A DNA stretch of 64,000 nt, from assembly GCA_002084765.1 (NCBI GenBank), contig NBMB01000003.1:185702-249701 (forward strand), given 5' to 3'. The position numbers were made by a program, and so were the translations under genes. Origin of the DNA: Candidatus Cloacimonetes bacterium 4572_55. Lineage in GTDB: Bacteria; 4572-55. Below are positions 34,491 through 44,351 of this stretch, in pieces (the stretch's first letter is position 1; every line of letters begins with the position of its first letter). The notes beneath the pieces were generated by a model. The model searched no databases and was not told the DNA's origin. It was given only the letters and a program-made list of their open reading frames with translations.

Positions 34491-35942
34491 ATGGCAGAAA
34501 TAAATAAAACGGCTCCAGTCAAGCAACGAACTATCCGCAAGAAGTTTATGGCGTTCATTTTGTTATCCGTCATCGGAATACTCTTTTTGAACGCTGTGGT
34601 AACTATTGTCATGAAGCAGCTTGAAGGTGCTGAACTGATCGATACGAAACAGACCGAGTTGGAGCGTGATCTGAGAAGTCGGTCAAAAATATTTGCCGAA
34701 TTTGCTTCCGGTAATCTATTGTCTTTGTATCAGGCATATTACAATCCGCCATTGAGCGGGGCGGCTATCGATCCGAACCAGGCGTTTAAGGAGTATTTTG
34801 TTAAATCGATGAAAGAACGGCTGGCAAAAAATCAAGATATTGAGTATATTTATATCTATACTGTGTCTCCGGAAATGATTCTTGATTCGATTGAGCTGGA
34901 AAAAGGATTGCGTTACAGCGGTCAAAAGGCGCGAGTTGTGGACGACGATTCTTTGACGATTCGTATCAAATCAAATCAAATGAGTGTGAGCAAGATCAGT
35001 ATTGACGACAAGCCCAAATTGGATATTGTGATGCCGATCGTAGACGAATATGGGACACATGTCTATTCATTTCAATATATAATATCGTATGATGACTTGG
35101 AACGGAGTCTGACCGTTTTGAACGATCAGATCACCAAGGCAACAAACTTGAGCGTTCTAATCATAATATTATTGATGCTATTTAGTATATTGGTTTCTTA
35201 TTTTCTTGCCAGTTTTCTCGCAGAGAAGATCACGCATCCGATACAAGAGTTGGTGGAAGAGACGAGTGTCATTGCGGCAGGTAACTTTGACCACGAGGTG
35301 GACGTTGCATCAGATGATGAAGTGGGTATCTTGGCGCAGAAATTCGAGGAAATGCGTAAAGCTATCAAGCAGAACATTCGCGATATTGCGAAAAAGGCTA
35401 TGGGTCTGGAGGGAAGTCTGGAGCTGTTCAGTTTTCCCGACCTGATCAATTTTATCTGTATGGGACAGATGAAAGGCTCTCTGATCATGGAAAGTCCAAC
35501 CGCAAAGGGCAAGATTTACTTTGCAGGCGGAGATATTGTCCATGCGCATATCGGGAAAGCCATACAGGGCGAGGAGGCGATCTACAAATTTTTTGTATGG
35601 ACAAAAGGGTCATTCGAATTCGTCAACGGCTCCTCCACAGAGCTGGTGACTGTTACGGAACATTGGCAGCATCTGTTGATGGAAGGCGCTCGTCAGACAG
35701 ATGAGATGGACGTGATTCGGCATTTGATCCCAGGACCGAACTCAATCCTACAACTTTCCTCAAGACCGACAAAAGCCCAGAAAGAGATCAAACTGACAGG
35801 CGACGAGGTCGAGGCGATCCGCTTGATTCAACGAAATAAAGTTGTGTCAAAAATTGTTGAGAACAGTGCCCATGCCGAATTTGAAACTTACAAAATTTTG
35901 TATAGTCTTGTCTCGTCCGGTTTGGTCGAAGTGCTGAGCTAA
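34491..35942 (+). CDS. Membrane HAMP protein with DUF4388 (PATAN) domain
   Basis: 483 residues. First membrane helix at about 18-40, an extracytoplasmic sensor region, second helix at about 222-244, HAMP domain (PIQELVEETSVIAAGNFDHE and DDEVGILAQKFEEM), then a DUF4388 domain from about 310 (GSLELFSFPDLINFICM, GSLIMES, GKIYFAGGDIVHAHIG, GEEAIYKFFVWTKGSF). A C-terminal helical tail resembles a winged-helix remnant. DUF4388 is common in signalling proteins of unknown output. It has no kinase or methyl-accepting domain, so it likely signals by contact. Starts the signalling block and may sense the LysM-anchored binding protein encoded before it. Confidence 0.82.
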   Translation: MAEINKTAPVKQRTIRKKFMAFILLSVIGILFLNAVVTIVMKQLEGAELIDTKQTELERDLRSRSKIFAEFASGNLLSLYQAYYNPPLSGAAIDPNQAFKEYFVKSMKERLAKNQDIEYIYIYTVSPEMILDSIELEKGLRYSGQKARVVDDDSLTIRIKSNQMSVSKISIDDKPKLDIVMPIVDEYGTHVYSFQYIISYDDLERSLTVLNDQITKATNLSVLIIILLMLFSILVSYFLASFLAEKITHPIQELVEETSVIAAGNFDHEVDVASDDEVGILAQKFEEMRKAIKQNIRDIAKKAMGLEGSLELFSFPDLINFICMGQMKGSLIMESPTAKGKIYFAGGDIVHAHIGKAIQGEEAIYKFFVWTKGSFEFVNGSSTELVTVTEHWQHLLMEGARQTDEMDVIRHLIPGPNSILQLSSRPTKAQKEIKLTGDEVEAIRLIQRNKVVSKIVENSAHAEFETYKILYSLVSSGLVEVLS

Positions 35943-35965
35943 TCGGAAGATTTTCGGGCTGATAG

Positions 35966-35996
35966 GATGCGACGCAAGGAAACCCAGCGTCGCATC
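35966..35996 (+). terminator. Hairpin between the HAMP-DUF4388 gene and the STAS-HATPase gene
   Basis: GATGCGACGC, an 11-base loop, GCGTCGCATC, then TTTACTT: a perfect 10-base stem with a short T-rich tail 24 bases after the stop codon. It could end or attenuate transcription into the partner-switch genes. Confidence 0.65.
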
Positions 35997-36031
35997 TTTA
36001 CTTAAGGAAACAGTGAGAAGGAGACTCTTAG

Positions 36032-36820
36032 GTGGGCGATTTTGAGCGACGCAATTGTGAAATAGAGACAAGAGTGAGCTATATCTCTTTCTCTGAAAAG
36101 GCACGTTTTTCGACGATAAATCATGCAATTCGTGACAGTATTAACCAAAAGCACTACCATTTGATTGTGGACTGCGCGTCTATCGTTGAGCTTGATTATC
36201 CCGAATTGGGCGAGTTGATCGGTTTAAATGGGAAATTGAAAAAACTTTCCGGTAATATGATCTTATTCAACCTTGACGAAGGGGTTGATCGGCAGCTCAA
36301 AGTGGTAGGGTTGTCAAATGTGCTGACAATCGCTGTCTCCGAAAAGGAAGCACTGGAGAAATTTCAACGGCTTTTGAATCAAGAGAGCGAATCCATGTCT
36401 ATACAATTTCCTAGCGTTATGGATTATGTTCCGGGTATCCGTTATTTGATCTCTCATACCGCACTGCTGCGCGGGTTTGACAAAAAGGACGCTTATCGAA
36501 TCGAGACCATAGTCGATGAGCTGTGCAACAACGCCATTGAGCACGGATCAGCCGACGTAAATCAGGAAAATATAAGGGTGAAATGCGTAATCGACAGCAC
36601 TAAATTGGATTTGACAATCATCGATGGGGGACATATAGACACGGCTATCGATTCGGAGAATATATTGGATAAACTGCGAGCCGCACTGATATCCACAGCC
36701 GATCCCGGAGATATGCGAGGAAGAGGTCTTCCGATCGTCTCAATGTTGGCGGATAAAGTCGACTTTTTTATCGAAGAGGGACGCGTCGCTGTTCATGTCG
36801 AGAAAAGGAAGAGCCATTAG
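36032..36820 (+). CDS. STAS domain fused to RsbW-type anti-sigma-factor kinase domain
   Basis: 262 residues. Residues ~5-115 are a STAS domain, but the usual D-S-[ST]-G-L-G phospho-site reads D55-Y-P-E-L-G60, so the phosphorylatable Ser is lost. Residues ~125-258 are a GHKL/HATPase_c_2 domain with N-box VDELCNNAIEHG (Glu163, Asn167), IIDGGHID and GMRGRGLPIV-like GDMRGRGLPIVSML, as in RsbW/SpoIIAB. In known systems these are separate antagonist and kinase proteins. The start is GTG with GAAGGAG eight bases upstream. No sigma factor gene is in the window, so the bound partner is unknown. The 36821-36997 gap holds no convincing gene. Confidence 0.85.
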   Translation: MGDFERRNCEIETRVSYISFSEKARFSTINHAIRDSINQKHYHLIVDCASIVELDYPELGELIGLNGKLKKLSGNMILFNLDEGVDRQLKVVGLSNVLTIAVSEKEALEKFQRLLNQESESMSIQFPSVMDYVPGIRYLISHTALLRGFDKKDAYRIETIVDELCNNAIEHGSADVNQENIRVKCVIDSTKLDLTIIDGGHIDTAIDSENILDKLRAALISTADPGDMRGRGLPIVSMLADKVDFFIEEGRVAVHVEKRKSH

Positions 36821-36997
36821 ACGGTATGAATCATGTATGGAAATCTGTTGAAATCGATCTCTGCATGCCCGAAAAAAAAGACTATCAAGAAGAAACCTTG
36901 ATAACGGATCATAAAAAGATAGATTTAAAAAAAAATAAATTACGGTTCTTGTGTGATCATCGAGAAATCACTTATTGGTATAGGAGGAATTTGCTTT

Positions 36998-37345
36998 ATG
37001 TCAACGGAGATTCTTATTGGGGAAAAAGACGCCGAAGTTCCCGAAAAAATAATTTTGACCTTTGACGGTTCTTTGGATGCGACGAATATTGAGAAGGTTT
37101 CAAATCAGGTTAGGAAGGTTTTAAATTCGGGAAATAAGCATATCATTGCCGATTTTAGTAAGCTGCGTTATTTGAACAGCACGGCATTGGGTCATATTAT
37201 CAGTTTTAGCCAAATGTCGAAAAAAAAAGGCGGATCGTTTGTTCTGACACATGTTCAGGACAATGTATATGAGATTTTTGATATTGTGGGCGCAACCAGT
37301 ATCTTGAAATTCTACAAAACATCGGCTGAAGCATTGGCCGCTTGA
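36998..37345 (+). CDS. STAS-domain anti-sigma-factor antagonist (RsbV/SpoIIAA-like)
   Basis: 115 residues, a complete single STAS domain: ILTFDGSLDATNIEKV, HIIADFSKLRYLNSTALGHI with the phospho-site Ser61-Thr62 intact, and a C-terminal helix FDIVGATSILKFYKTSAEAL. It should be phosphorylated by a HATPase partner and dephosphorylated by a SpoIIE-type phosphatase; both kinds are encoded alongside. The start at 36998 is preferred over an in-frame ATG at 36953 because AGGAGG lies ten bases upstream of it and the STAS fold needs nothing before it. Confidence 0.9.
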   Translation: MSTEILIGEKDAEVPEKIILTFDGSLDATNIEKVSNQVRKVLNSGNKHIIADFSKLRYLNSTALGHIISFSQMSKKKGGSFVLTHVQDNVYEIFDIVGATSILKFYKTSAEALAA

Positions 37346-37426
37346 GTCTAACGGATTATTCAGTTTGGGGTGAAGCGCATTGCTTCTAAAAGTTTTATCA
37401 TCATGTTGAATTGAGAGGCGGATCAC

Positions 37427-39820
37427 ATGAATCTGTTCGCCGGATTAAGCCTACGAAATAAGCTGATCATTTCCTTCCTTATAATATTGGCAATGATCAC
37501 GGTTACAATTGTTATCGTGAATTTTCGCAGTGTGGAAATCGAGCGGAAAATTTTAGCGGAACGTGAAGACAACATAGCACTATTTGAGGTGGTCTTAGAC
37601 TCAAAATTGGAGCATCTGAAAGGCTTTGTGAAAAATTTTGCTCTTCATCCCGAGCTGATCGAATTGGTATCGAACGCTCCTCAAGACTCTTTAGTTGAGG
37701 AGAAAATCTATCATTGGCTTCGCACGTATTTGGGCGATTCCACCATCCACTTGATTACAGTCACAAATTCTGAGGGATGGGTTATTGCCAACGCTGCGAA
37801 TATCCACGGCAACAAGAAAAAAAGTCGCTCGCTTTCTCTCTTTGTGACTCAGGCGATTAAAGGCGATTTGGTCAGCGGCTTCGAGCGGATAAGCCGAAGA
37901 GATTTGCAGGATGAGGGGTTGGAATATCTGCTCTATATCAATCAGAATGAGGTCATTAATTCGGGCATCATCCTAAAAGCGACAGCCCCTATTACATATA
38001 ATCGGCGTGTCATTGGTACGATCAGCGCGGGTTATGTTCTAAATAACGACACCGTTTTAGTCAAAACTTGTAGGGAAAAAATAAACAATGTATTGGAAAC
38101 TGCGATCTATAACCAAAATTATAAAATTTCTTCCAGTGGAACTATTCTTCCAAACTATATATCCGAAATCGACATAGTAAACAAACATCTGGATGAGTCC
38201 TGCTTTGTGTGGGAGAACGCGGGTAGCGATTATATTCTATCCAAAAAATATATTACGGATATCAAAGGGAAGGAGATCGGCCATTTGGTTTTGGTCGAAT
38301 GGGATCCGGTTTTTGACTCGTATCAGTTTCGACGCAAGTTGCTATTGGTTTTGTTTGTTATTATGGCTATCCTAATCGGTAGTTTCTCGCTATTTATTCT
38401 TGACCGTCATTTTTCCGAACCGGTTAAAGAATTTAAAAAGGCGATATCCGGAGCGGAGAGAGGTGATTTTTCGGCTCGAATTTCCTGTACAGGCGAGGAC
38501 GAGCTCGGGCAGTTGGGACGTTGTTTCAACAGTATGATAAATAAGATCGAGGGAATGGTCGATCAGGAACGGAGTCGACGAGAAGACCTGAAACTGTTGA
38601 ATGACTCCACAAAAATTATTAGCGTCATCGTCGATTTGGAGATGTTATGGCATCAGATATTAGAGCGCGTGATTGTCGTGCTGAAGGTCGAGGGATGTTC
38701 GTTATATATGAAAGACCCTCATACAGGTCAGCTGGAATGTAAAACAACCGGCAGTTCCGGAGCTGGAGGCATAGAGGCTAATCTGATTAAAGCGGGAGAA
38801 CACCTCGCGAAGAAAGCACTAAAAAGCGGTGAATCCAAGACCGAAAGGATTGATCGTGAAAATGAAAAACAGGGCCGATTATTCGATGCTTTACTTTCAG
38901 CACCGCTGATTGCCCGCGGTGAGGCGATCGGTGCTCTGAATATTTATAACAAAGAATCCGGTCAGAATTTTTCTTCAGACGATATCAGCCTTTTGACCAC
39001 TCTGGCTGGACAAGCCGCGATTTCGATCAACAACGCCACTCTGTATAAAGAGGTGGGCGAGCAGGAACGGATGAAGAAGGAACTGGAAATCGCCAGATCA
39101 ATCCAAAAAGAGCTGAGACCCGCCAATTTACCAAAAATAGAAAATCTAAATTTGACAGGAACAATGAAGAATATCAAGGAGACCGGTAGTAATTTTTTAG
39201 ATTTTTATCCCAACGACGACGGATCCAGAGTGGTCATTGCTATAGGTATCGTCTTTACGAAGGGGGTGGAGGCTCAGATCATAAAAATGATGTGCAAAAC
39301 GGTGTTGCAATGTTTTGCGGACCAGTTCCATTCTCCGAAAAAAGTACTGACCCTCGTGAATGAAATATTAGCCGGTAACTTGGGAGAAAAAGAGTTGATG
39401 ACGCTTTTTTACGGCGTATGGGTCTCGAAAAATTCACGATTTACTTATGGCAATGCCGGGCACGAATTTCCCATATTTTATCAATCGATCGAAAATAAAT
39501 GCTCAGAACTTAAAGAACGGGGACGACTGATCGGTAAATCCGAAGAGGATTTTGACTTACATGTCAAAGATGTCGATCTGACGATTAATAAAGACGACAA
39601 ATTGATTCTCTTCACACCCGGTCTTGTTAATGCAATGAATAGCAACGGCGTCCCTTTCGGAACGCCGAGTTTGATTGATTTGATTCATAAGAACGATCAT
39701 TTGGACGCGCCGGAATTGCATAAGGCCATTTTGGATGCCATAAAAATGTATCAAAAGCAAGTCAAGCCGACGGAAGATATGACACTTCTGGTGATGCAAG
39801 GTCGTCAAAGGGTACGTTAA
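37427..39820 (+). CDS. SpoIIE-type phosphatase homologue with degenerate active site (Cache-HAMP-GAF-PP2C)
   Basis: 797 residues: membrane helix at ~13-31, extracytoplasmic Cache-like sensor, second helix at ~305-326, HAMP, GAF (about 410-540, YMKDPHTGQLEC, LSAPLIARGEAIGALNIY) and a PP2C/SpoIIE fold from about 555. The metal-binding aspartates of the family are missing: the GGDYYDF motif is G587-S-N-F-L-D-F, GDVSGKG is G607-I-V-F-T-K-G, and YTDG is F729-T-P-G; only the last motif keeps Asp (EDMTLLV, Asp784). Compare the intact paralogue at 39950. It is probably a catalytically dead sensor or decoy that still binds STAS partners. Confidence 0.88.
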   Translation: MNLFAGLSLRNKLIISFLIILAMITVTIVIVNFRSVEIERKILAEREDNIALFEVVLDSKLEHLKGFVKNFALHPELIELVSNAPQDSLVEEKIYHWLRTYLGDSTIHLITVTNSEGWVIANAANIHGNKKKSRSLSLFVTQAIKGDLVSGFERISRRDLQDEGLEYLLYINQNEVINSGIILKATAPITYNRRVIGTISAGYVLNNDTVLVKTCREKINNVLETAIYNQNYKISSSGTILPNYISEIDIVNKHLDESCFVWENAGSDYILSKKYITDIKGKEIGHLVLVEWDPVFDSYQFRRKLLLVLFVIMAILIGSFSLFILDRHFSEPVKEFKKAISGAERGDFSARISCTGEDELGQLGRCFNSMINKIEGMVDQERSRREDLKLLNDSTKIISVIVDLEMLWHQILERVIVVLKVEGCSLYMKDPHTGQLECKTTGSSGAGGIEANLIKAGEHLAKKALKSGESKTERIDRENEKQGRLFDALLSAPLIARGEAIGALNIYNKESGQNFSSDDISLLTTLAGQAAISINNATLYKEVGEQERMKKELEIARSIQKELRPANLPKIENLNLTGTMKNIKETGSNFLDFYPNDDGSRVVIAIGIVFTKGVEAQIIKMMCKTVLQCFADQFHSPKKVLTLVNEILAGNLGEKELMTLFYGVWVSKNSRFTYGNAGHEFPIFYQSIENKCSELKERGRLIGKSEEDFDLHVKDVDLTINKDDKLILFTPGLVNAMNSNGVPFGTPSLIDLIHKNDHLDAPELHKAILDAIKMYQKQVKPTEDMTLLVMQGRQRVR

Positions 39821-39949
39821 AAAACGGACGCCTCACGCTACCACCCACTTTCTCGTCACATCGGCGTGGCTTTCCTTGACTTTCCCCCTTTTTTATTTTT
39901 TATTAACTAAGAATCGAAGATAAGGTAAATCGAAGAGAGGTCAAGCAAC

Positions 39950-42499
39950 ATGCTATTCAAAACATTGCGATTTAGAATCTTGATTATTCTATTTTTAGTT
40001 GCTTCCCTAGCAATCATGGCGGTGACGATCAATTCTCTTTTTTCTATCGCCGATCTAATTGATGCACGATCGAAAAAAACCGAGCAAGCTGATTATCAGA
40101 TCATAAGCACAATTGTGCATGATACTGTTCGGGAATTGCAATTTACGACGGAATATTTATCGACTCATCCCTTGATTGGAAAAATCCTGAGCTACAATCC
40201 TCAGGACACTTCCAGAGCTTACGATCCCGGATTTGATCTGGGAAATATCCCCTCGCTGGACAACAAGCGTCCGGAATTGAAAAATTTGGCAACCGGTCTG
40301 TCGAACTACAATATTTTGGGATTGTTCGACTCGAAAGGGAATCTGATCGATTCCAAAGGTTTGGCTGAAGGGGAATCGACCAAGCTAAATGAGTGGATAA
40401 AGAAAAATCAAACGTCATCGACCTCGTTGGACATTCTTACGTTGCCTGCCTGGGAGATATCGTCGGTCACTCGCAAACAATTATTCTCTCGGCATCACTG
40501 CATCCTGTTGATCTCTAAGAAACCGATCTACACAAGTTCCCAATCCCATTCGGATGACGAACTGATGGGATGGCTGATTGTGGGTCAGGCTTTGAACATC
40601 TCCCGGTCGGATTTCCTTGACCGCATGCAGAACGCGTTTGGTGTGACAAAAGAGCTACTCTTTTTTATGTACTCCCACCCGATTTTTTCGATTCATATCG
40701 ACAACAAACAGTTTCAAAACGATTTTTATAATAAGGTCAAAACGAATCCAAAAAATGGCGTAAGTTCCTATATGGCATCGCTCTCATCGAGGTTTCGTTT
40801 TGTTGAGATTCCGTTGAATGTCGCTTCGAGCAATGGTTCTTCCGGTGGGAAAAATAAAGAGACGTCAATGCTTATCGGCATTGGTGGATATAGAATGTCA
40901 TTAAGCAAAAATGAACTGAATTTGCTTCTCACATTATTCATAGTTGCATTGTTTGGCATTATTGCCACGGGCTTGACTTCTTTTTATCTGACCGAAGCCG
41001 TCTTCAAACCAATCCGAAACCTGATCGATTCTATGAATAGAGTTGAGGAGGGTGATCTCACGGTTTCCATCGACGTCCGAACAAAGGATGAATTCGGGGA
41101 ATTGGCGCAGAGCTTTAATAATTTTATGGATCGACTTCACGGCATGATCCAGAATGAAACCCGTTATGTCAAGGAATTGGAAATGATCAATGAGTTTGGA
41201 CGCGATATCACCGAGGACTTAAATCACGACTCGCTATTACAAAAAATTATTGAAACCACATTAAAAATGATGGCTGTTCGTCGATGTTCTCTTTGGTTGG
41301 TGTCCCAGGATGAAAAATCGATTCAGAACAGCGTTACCCGTGGGATCGCCATATTTGATAGCATAGAAAAGCCAAGCGTCCAAATGGGTCAGGGGATTGT
41401 GGGAACTGTAGCGGAGACAGGAAAGTCTATACTTATCAATGACTTGCGTGAGAGTGAAGAATTTTCGGAAACCGAGAACCCGGAATATCTCGGAGTCCGA
41501 TCCATCCTCGCCGTGCCGCTGATCGCCTCCAACAAAAAGATAGGTGTATTGGTGGTGAGTAAGGAAGCCCCGAACAAATTCGACGTTGACGATAAAAATC
41601 TACTATCCACTTTGGCGGGACAAGCCGGCGTCGGTATCCACAATGCAAATCTCTATAGCAGGGTAGCCGAGACAAAGCAGATTGAGAGCGAGCTGAATAT
41701 TTATCGAAAATTGCAGATGCGGCTGATTCCTAATCGCGTGCCGTTGGTGAAAGGATTGAGTATCCACGGCAGTATGATTCCAGCAAAAGAGGTTGGCGGC
41801 GATTATTATGATTTTATATTTTCCAAGGACGGCACCGAGAATGTCGGTATTGTGATCGGGGACGTCTCCGGAAAAGGTGTGTCCGCGGGATTGATTATGA
41901 TGCGTACGCGTACGATCTTGCACGCGTTGGCTGCCAGCAATTTTTCACCCCAGCAATCCTTGATCAAGCTGAACGAATTTCTCGCATCCACCGTTGAAGT
42001 TGGCAAGTTTATGACCCTTCTTTATCTGTTATGGGAACCAGACAAGCGGAAGATGTCCTACGCGGCCGCGGGCCACGAGCATATTTTGATATTCAAAGCA
42101 AGCTCCGGAGAATGCCTCTGCATAAAATCGGGTGGAATTGCGGTCGGTATGGTCGATGATATCAGCGCATTGACAAAGGAGCATGAGTTAGACCTCCAGA
42201 CCGGCGACGTTATCGTGTTGTATACAGACGGCGTTACAGAGGCGGAAAATTTTTCTGGTGAGCGATACGAACTGGATCGATTGATTGCATTGGTCGTTCA
42301 GCACGGCATGACTCCTGCGAAAGAGTTGCATAAAACCATAGTCGACGACATTTACGATTTTACTGGCGACGCGGAGCAATGGGATGACATCACTCTGCTG
42401 GTGATGAAGATTGGTGAAGTCAGCGACACTGGCGATGACGATGAAGGAAGTTACTTCATTGATGATGAGGTCGAATTGCAGTTTTCGTCTTTGATGTAA
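39950..42499 (+). CDS. SpoIIE-type serine phosphatase (Cache-HAMP-GAF-PP2C), active-site intact
   Basis: 849 residues. Membrane helix near the N-terminus, periplasmic sensor domain, second helix around 325-347, HAMP (PIRNLIDSMNRVEEGDLTVS), GAF (~430-575, VGTVAETGKSILINDL, ILAVPLIASNKKIGVLVV) and a PP2C domain with all metal ligands: G616-G-D618-YYDF, G-D638-VSGKG, YT-D760-GVTEA and WD-D813-ITLLV. It should remove phosphate from the STAS antagonist when its sensor is engaged. A tandem paralogue of the degenerate protein just upstream. The tail after the PP2C fold is acidic. Confidence 0.92.
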   Translation: MLFKTLRFRILIILFLVASLAIMAVTINSLFSIADLIDARSKKTEQADYQIISTIVHDTVRELQFTTEYLSTHPLIGKILSYNPQDTSRAYDPGFDLGNIPSLDNKRPELKNLATGLSNYNILGLFDSKGNLIDSKGLAEGESTKLNEWIKKNQTSSTSLDILTLPAWEISSVTRKQLFSRHHCILLISKKPIYTSSQSHSDDELMGWLIVGQALNISRSDFLDRMQNAFGVTKELLFFMYSHPIFSIHIDNKQFQNDFYNKVKTNPKNGVSSYMASLSSRFRFVEIPLNVASSNGSSGGKNKETSMLIGIGGYRMSLSKNELNLLLTLFIVALFGIIATGLTSFYLTEAVFKPIRNLIDSMNRVEEGDLTVSIDVRTKDEFGELAQSFNNFMDRLHGMIQNETRYVKELEMINEFGRDITEDLNHDSLLQKIIETTLKMMAVRRCSLWLVSQDEKSIQNSVTRGIAIFDSIEKPSVQMGQGIVGTVAETGKSILINDLRESEEFSETENPEYLGVRSILAVPLIASNKKIGVLVVSKEAPNKFDVDDKNLLSTLAGQAGVGIHNANLYSRVAETKQIESELNIYRKLQMRLIPNRVPLVKGLSIHGSMIPAKEVGGDYYDFIFSKDGTENVGIVIGDVSGKGVSAGLIMMRTRTILHALAASNFSPQQSLIKLNEFLASTVEVGKFMTLLYLLWEPDKRKMSYAAAGHEHILIFKASSGECLCIKSGGIAVGMVDDISALTKEHELDLQTGDVIVLYTDGVTEAENFSGERYELDRLIALVVQHGMTPAKELHKTIVDDIYDFTGDAEQWDDITLLVMKIGEVSDTGDDDEGSYFIDDEVELQFSSLM

Positions 42500-42526
42500 T
42501 TTTTTGACGCGGAAAATGGATTTTCT

Positions 42527-44341
42527 ATGTCCTCTAAAAAAATATTAATGGTTGACGACGACGCCTTTATTCGGGACTATTTAGGAGAATTTTTAAAATT
42601 CTATGGATTCGAGATTGTAAAAGCCTCTACCGGTGTAGAGGCTCTATCTATTTATCAGGCGGAAGAATTTAACCTGATCATCTCCGATATGTCTATGCCA
42701 GAGATGGACGGCATTCAACTGATCCGGGAATTGAAAACCAACTATCATTGCAAAATCCCTATTCTCTTTTTAACGGCAAACGACAAAGTGGATACCGCTG
42801 TCGAAGCAATGAGATTGGGCGCGACCGATTATATCTTCAAAGAAGAAAATATTCAGGAAACGATCCTACTCGCGGTCAACAGGGCTATACAGGAGCAGGA
42901 GATCGAATTTGAACGGAGAAGATTGGCAGAAAAAAATACTCAGCTTGTCGCAGACCTTCGTATCAAAAATTCGGAATTGGAGAACTTTAATCAGAAAAAT
43001 ATGGAACTGCTCGATCAGTTGCAATGCCTAAACGAAGAGTTGGAAGATCGAATCCGAAAAGCTACTTTTGATCTGAGGAGCGTCAATGAACAGCTAAACC
43101 AGCGGCTGGCGGAACTTTCCGCGCTGTATGAAGTCAGCCAGGCGGTCAGCTCAGTGATGAACCTCGGAGAGTTGCTCGATCTGGTGATGGCAAAAAGCAA
43201 AGAGGTGATGAAGGCGGAAGCCAGTTCGTTAATGCTCCTCAACCAGCAAAAATCCCATCTGATATTTTATGTGGCAAAGGGCGAAAAAAAGAATGCGTTG
43301 AAGTCGATTGACGTGCCGGTGGACGATAATAGCATATCCGGATGGGTCGCAAAAAACGCAAAACCTCTTTTGATTCCAGACGCTTATAAAGACGCCAGAT
43401 TTAATCCAGAGTATGATAAAAAAACAGGTTTTCGCACCACATCCGCGCTATGTGTCCCGCTTCTTAACAAAGAAGCGGTAATCGGAATCGTGATGGTATT
43501 GAACCACATAAAAAGGCGGGCGTTTAACGAGACTGATCTCAATACCTTTACGGCATTTGCCAACCAGGCGACAATCGCCATTGAAAATGCGAGATTGTAT
43601 GAGGTCCAAAAGCAGACTGCAGATGAACTGCGAGACGCGTTGGAAAGAGAACGCCGCATCACGATCGAAAAAGAAAAAATGGGTAAGTATATCCCGCAAG
43701 ATCTGATTGACGATATTCAAAAAAATAGAGAAGAAAAGTTGGCGTTAGGTGGAAAGAGTGTAAGTGCGACGATCCTATTTTCCGATATTCAAGGATTTAC
43801 ACGCATATCAGAGGAGGTCGAGCCTCAGCGAGTCATCGATTTTTTAAATCAATATATGACCGAAATGACCGATCTGATCGAAAAATACGACGGGGTGCTG
43901 GATAAATTTATCGGCGACGGCATTATGGCTGTCTTTATTGATAGAAATTTGACCGGTACCAACCACCATGCGTTGAGAGCCGTCAAAGCCGGTATCGCCA
44001 TGCAGATGTCGTGTCGTCAGATCACACGGAGCTGGGAAGAGCGAAAATTCGGTAGCCTGAATATCAGGATCGGGATCAATTCGGGCAATGTGGTATCGGG
44101 CAATATCGGATCGGAAAAACGGATGGATTATACCGTAATTGGAGATAATGTCAACCTCTCCTCTCGATTGGAAGCCGCCTGTCCAGTGGGTCAAATTCTG
44201 ATTAGCGATTCGACTTATCGAATGATTCAGGGACGAGTTAAGGTCAAAAAAATCAATGTGATCACTGTCAAAAATCGAAAGCAACCGGTTCAACCCTTTG
44301 TTGTGGATCCTACAGAAAACAATGTTTTGTGTGACCCTTAA
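42527..44341 (+). CDS. Response regulator with GAF and class III adenylate cyclase domains
   Basis: 604 residues. Receiver domain (ILMVDDDAFIRDYL; phosphoacceptor in LIISDMSMPEMDG), a coiled coil at about 120-215, GAF domain (~220-370, VPVDDNSISGWVAKNAKPLL, CVPLLNKEAVIGIVMVL) and a cyclase homology domain with metal-binding Asp420 (LFSDIQGFT) and Asp464 (FIGDGIMAVF), and substrate-binding EKRMDYTVIGDNVNLSSRLE, whose Lys and Asp point to ATP rather than GTP. It should make cAMP in response to phosphorylation and a GAF ligand. No histidine kinase is adjacent. Follows the phosphatase gene by 27 bases. Confidence 0.92.
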   Translation: MSSKKILMVDDDAFIRDYLGEFLKFYGFEIVKASTGVEALSIYQAEEFNLIISDMSMPEMDGIQLIRELKTNYHCKIPILFLTANDKVDTAVEAMRLGATDYIFKEENIQETILLAVNRAIQEQEIEFERRRLAEKNTQLVADLRIKNSELENFNQKNMELLDQLQCLNEELEDRIRKATFDLRSVNEQLNQRLAELSALYEVSQAVSSVMNLGELLDLVMAKSKEVMKAEASSLMLLNQQKSHLIFYVAKGEKKNALKSIDVPVDDNSISGWVAKNAKPLLIPDAYKDARFNPEYDKKTGFRTTSALCVPLLNKEAVIGIVMVLNHIKRRAFNETDLNTFTAFANQATIAIENARLYEVQKQTADELRDALERERRITIEKEKMGKYIPQDLIDDIQKNREEKLALGGKSVSATILFSDIQGFTRISEEVEPQRVIDFLNQYMTEMTDLIEKYDGVLDKFIGDGIMAVFIDRNLTGTNHHALRAVKAGIAMQMSCRQITRSWEERKFGSLNIRIGINSGNVVSGNIGSEKRMDYTVIGDNVNLSSRLEAACPVGQILISDSTYRMIQGRVKVKKINVITVKNRKQPVQPFVVDPTENNVLCDP

Positions 44342-44351
44342 TCCTGTGCCA

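Noticed and set aside
36826..37065. 79-codon ORF between the STAS-HATPase fusion and the STAS gene
   Set aside because: It overlaps the STAS gene in another frame, has no ribosome-binding site or family features, and is rich in Lys/Arg from an A-rich stretch.
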